This document shows, piece after piece, positions 62,463 to 64,000 of a DNA stretch of 64,000 nt. A program made the position numbers and the translations under genes. The stretch comes from Bradyrhizobium sp. Ash2021 (lineage in GTDB: Bacteria; Pseudomonadota; Alphaproteobacteria; Rhizobiales; Xanthobacteraceae): contig NZ_CP100604.1 in NCBI RefSeq assembly GCF_031202265.1, positions 6,554,501 to 6,618,500 on the forward strand, in the 5' to 3' direction. The notes beneath the pieces were generated by a model that worked only from the letters and a program-made list of their open reading frames with translations, was not told where the DNA came from and searched no databases. Every line of letters starts with the position of its first letter. Position 1 is the stretch's first letter.

Positions 62463-63449
62463 CTATTTCGCGACAAAGCCTGCTTCGTTCATCAGCGAGA
62501 CATTCAACTTGTCGTCCTCCTCGAGGAACTTGACCATGTCCTTGCCGGTGAGGAAGATCGGCTTCAGCGCCTGCTTCTCCATATAGTCCTTGTACTCGGC
62601 CGTTTGCGTCACCTTCTGGAACAGGTCGACATAGAACGCCTGCTGCTCCGGTGTCACCTTGCCGGGCAGGAACATCGCGCGCAGCATCAGATACTGCACA
62701 TCGAGCCCCTCTTCCTTGCAGGTCGGAATATCGTGCCACGACTGGGTGTCGGTCACCTTGGTCGTGTAGGAAATGCGCTCCTTGTCGAACACGCAGAGCG
62801 CGCGAACCTGACCGGCGCGCCAGACTTCGAGATTTTCGGATGGGTTGTTGACGTTGGATTCGGTGTGGTTGCCGACCAGTTGCGTAGCGGCCTCGCCGCC
62901 GGATTTGTAGGGGAGATAGGAGAATTTCGCGCCGGTCTTCTGCTCCATGAAGACGGTCAGCACGTGGTCCTCGCGCTTCGAACCGGTGCCGCCCATCTTG
63001 AACGGCGAGCTTGCGGCCTTGGCGGCTTGGATGAATTCCTTCACGGTCTTAGGCCCGGCAGCATTATCCCACAACACGAACTGATCGAGCGCGATCACCG
63101 ACACCGGCGTCAGTTCGCGCCAGTTGAAGGGAATTTTTGCGGACAGCGGCAGCATGTAGATCAACGAGTAGGCGATCAAAATCTTGTTGGCGTCGCCGTC
63201 GCTGGACTTCATGTACATCAGCGCCTCGGCGCCGGACGCACCGCCCTTGAGCGACACCACCATCGGCTGCTTCATCAGATTGTTCTTCTGGATCGCGGCC
63301 TGCATCATGCGCGCCATCTGGTCGGATGCGCCGCCAGCGCCCGCGGCGACCACGATTTCAACCGGCTTGGTCGGCTCCCAGGCGGCAAACGCCGGCGCGC
63401 TGACGATCATGGCCGCCAACGCGGCCGTGGCTTTTAGAATATGTCCCAC
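62463..63449 (-). CDS. tctC: Tripartite tricarboxylate transporter substrate-binding protein (TctC/Bug)
   Basis: 328 aa with a Sec signal peptide (LKATAALAAMIVSAPAFA, cleavage near residue 23). The mature part begins WEPTKPVEIVVAAGAGGASD-QMAR, the Bug-family ligand loop. EALMYMKSSDGDANKILIAY, FKMGGTGSKREDHVLTVFME, FSYLPYKSGGEAATQLVGNH and RALCVFDKERISY are regular TctC blocks. Its gene is 16 bp from the convergent aldolase gene and about 3 kb from tctB-tctA, the mtn genes lying between. Confidence 0.92.
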   Translation of the reverse strand: MGHILKATAALAAMIVSAPAFAAWEPTKPVEIVVAAGAGGASDQMARMMQAAIQKNNLMKQPMVVSLKGGASGAEALMYMKSSDGDANKILIAYSLIYMLPLSAKIPFNWRELTPVSVIALDQFVLWDNAAGPKTVKEFIQAAKAASSPFKMGGTGSKREDHVLTVFMEQKTGAKFSYLPYKSGGEAATQLVGNHTESNVNNPSENLEVWRAGQVRALCVFDKERISYTTKVTDTQSWHDIPTCKEEGLDVQYLMLRAMFLPGKVTPEQQAFYVDLFQKVTQTAEYKDYMEKQALKPIFLTGKDMVKFLEEDDKLNVSLMNEAGFVAK

Positions 63450-63611
63450 GTGTTTCTTCCCTATGTCTTTGTTCGGCTTGTTAAAATCCGAATTGGCTTG
63501 CCATTGTGCGTGGTAAACAGCCCCAGTTCAAGCTGAACCGCACCGCTGCCGCTTATGACTTTCGCATGAGATTGCAAATCGCATGCCTCGCCGTGTGGAT
63601 TTCGACATTTC

Positions 63612-63642
63612 AAAAAAAACGCGGGCTCATTGAGAGCCCGCG
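63612..63642 (-). terminator. Strong Rho-independent terminator (minus strand)
   Basis: CGCGGGCTC / GAGCCCGCG is a perfect 9-bp stem with a 5-base loop (63620-63642), next to eight A at 63612-63619, which read as eight T after the hairpin on the minus strand. It terminates a minus-strand transcript entering from the right; the plus-strand side (GTTGTTGTT) is only moderately T-rich. Confidence 0.85.
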
Positions 63643-63699
63643 TTGTTGTTCGAAATCGTCTGCTATCGCCAGCTCACACGATCAGCAGATCCTGCGGAT

Positions 63700-63850
63700 T
63701 CCGGTACCGCTTTCCCTGGCAATCGGTGTTGTCGAGGTGCGATAGATACGGCGATGCCCTCGTCAATCTGCGCCGGCTGCCGCTGCATCTTGGCTTGGGT
63801 GAAGTTCCGGTCTCGCGTGTACCCGCCCGTTGGGACGATCATTCGATCCT
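63700..63850 (-). pseudogene. IS1182-type transposase fragment
   Basis: On the minus strand YTRDRNFTQAKMQRQPAQID-EGIA is followed, after a one-base frame change, by PYLSHLDNTDCQGKRYRNPQ and a stop. This matches the RDxNFTxAKMQRRxAQIxExxxRYLxxLDTADRQ segment that I associate with IS1182-family transposases. No other part of such a gene is evident around it, so it is a remnant at most. Confidence 0.42.
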
Positions 63851-64000
63851 CGCGTGGCAGTGATCAAGGACACGCCGGGACCGATGTTGATGGCCGAACG
63901 AGGCATTGACAAGGGCGGAGAGAGCCGGGGCGACTGCAGGCAAGTGGGCGGTATCTTATCGGTCGCATCAGCCGCGTCGAAGTCGTTGAGTTGGAAGGAG

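Overview
The window is GC-rich DNA from an alphaproteobacterium. Gene style and content (a GspE-M operon divergent from gspD, Bradyrhizobium-type IS630, IS701 and IS3 remnants, a tripartite tricarboxylate transporter) suggest Bradyrhizobium or a close relative; this is inference, because no rRNA or housekeeping marker is present.

Positions 1-30,800 are a surface-polysaccharide locus. At the left edge are neuD-like, neuB, neuA and neuC; together with legB and legC at 12.2-14.5 kb they can form a whole nonulosonate (legionaminic-type) pathway. Between and beside them lie a PhyH-type dioxygenase, an FkbM methyltransferase, SDR epimerases, a Wzy-like polymerase, a Wzx flippase and a capsule-synthesis-like protein. 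wbpE-wbpD-wbpB (14.6-17.3 kb) encode late steps to a UDP-2,3-diacetamido-uronic acid. From 18.3 to 27.8 kb follow a second polymerase-like protein, two glycosyltransferases, an epimerase, a methyltransferase, an acetyltransferase, an AsnB-like amidotransferase and a second flippase. The right part (28-30.8 kb) is decayed: an IS3 remnant holding an IS30-like fragment, two convergent genes both cut at one junction, and a frameshifted GtrB-like glycosyltransferase. A pair of unrecognised membrane-anchored proteins (17.7 and 29.1 kb) share a strongly conserved C-terminal signature.

Positions 31-35.1 kb hold two probable exported proteins: a zinc metalloprotease with three near-identical CARDB-type repeats and a signal-peptide beta-helix protein. 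Then comes a small mosaic of gene tails (a second copy of the GspC/N-like 3' end and the 3' end of a WecE-type aminotransferase).

Positions 35.9-53.7 kb are a type II secretion system: a GspC/N-like gene, gspM-L-K-J-I-H-G-F-E on the minus strand, and gspD plus the prepilin peptidase gspO on the plus strand. A large autotransporter gene sits in opposite orientation between gspM and the GspC/N-like gene, and is itself split by an intact IS701-family element with a clean 4-bp target duplication. A Tat-signal protein just after gspO is a candidate secretion substrate.

Positions 53.9-64 kb are metabolic: a Sel1-repeat protein, a CaiB-type CoA transferase, a UDP-xylose synthase, then tctA-tctB, mtnA, mtnP, a class II aldolase and tctC. 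MtnP, MtnA and the aldolase match the methylthioadenosine-to-DHAP shunt, here enclosed by the genes of one TctABC transporter. The right edge has a strong terminator and a probable IS1182-type transposase remnant.
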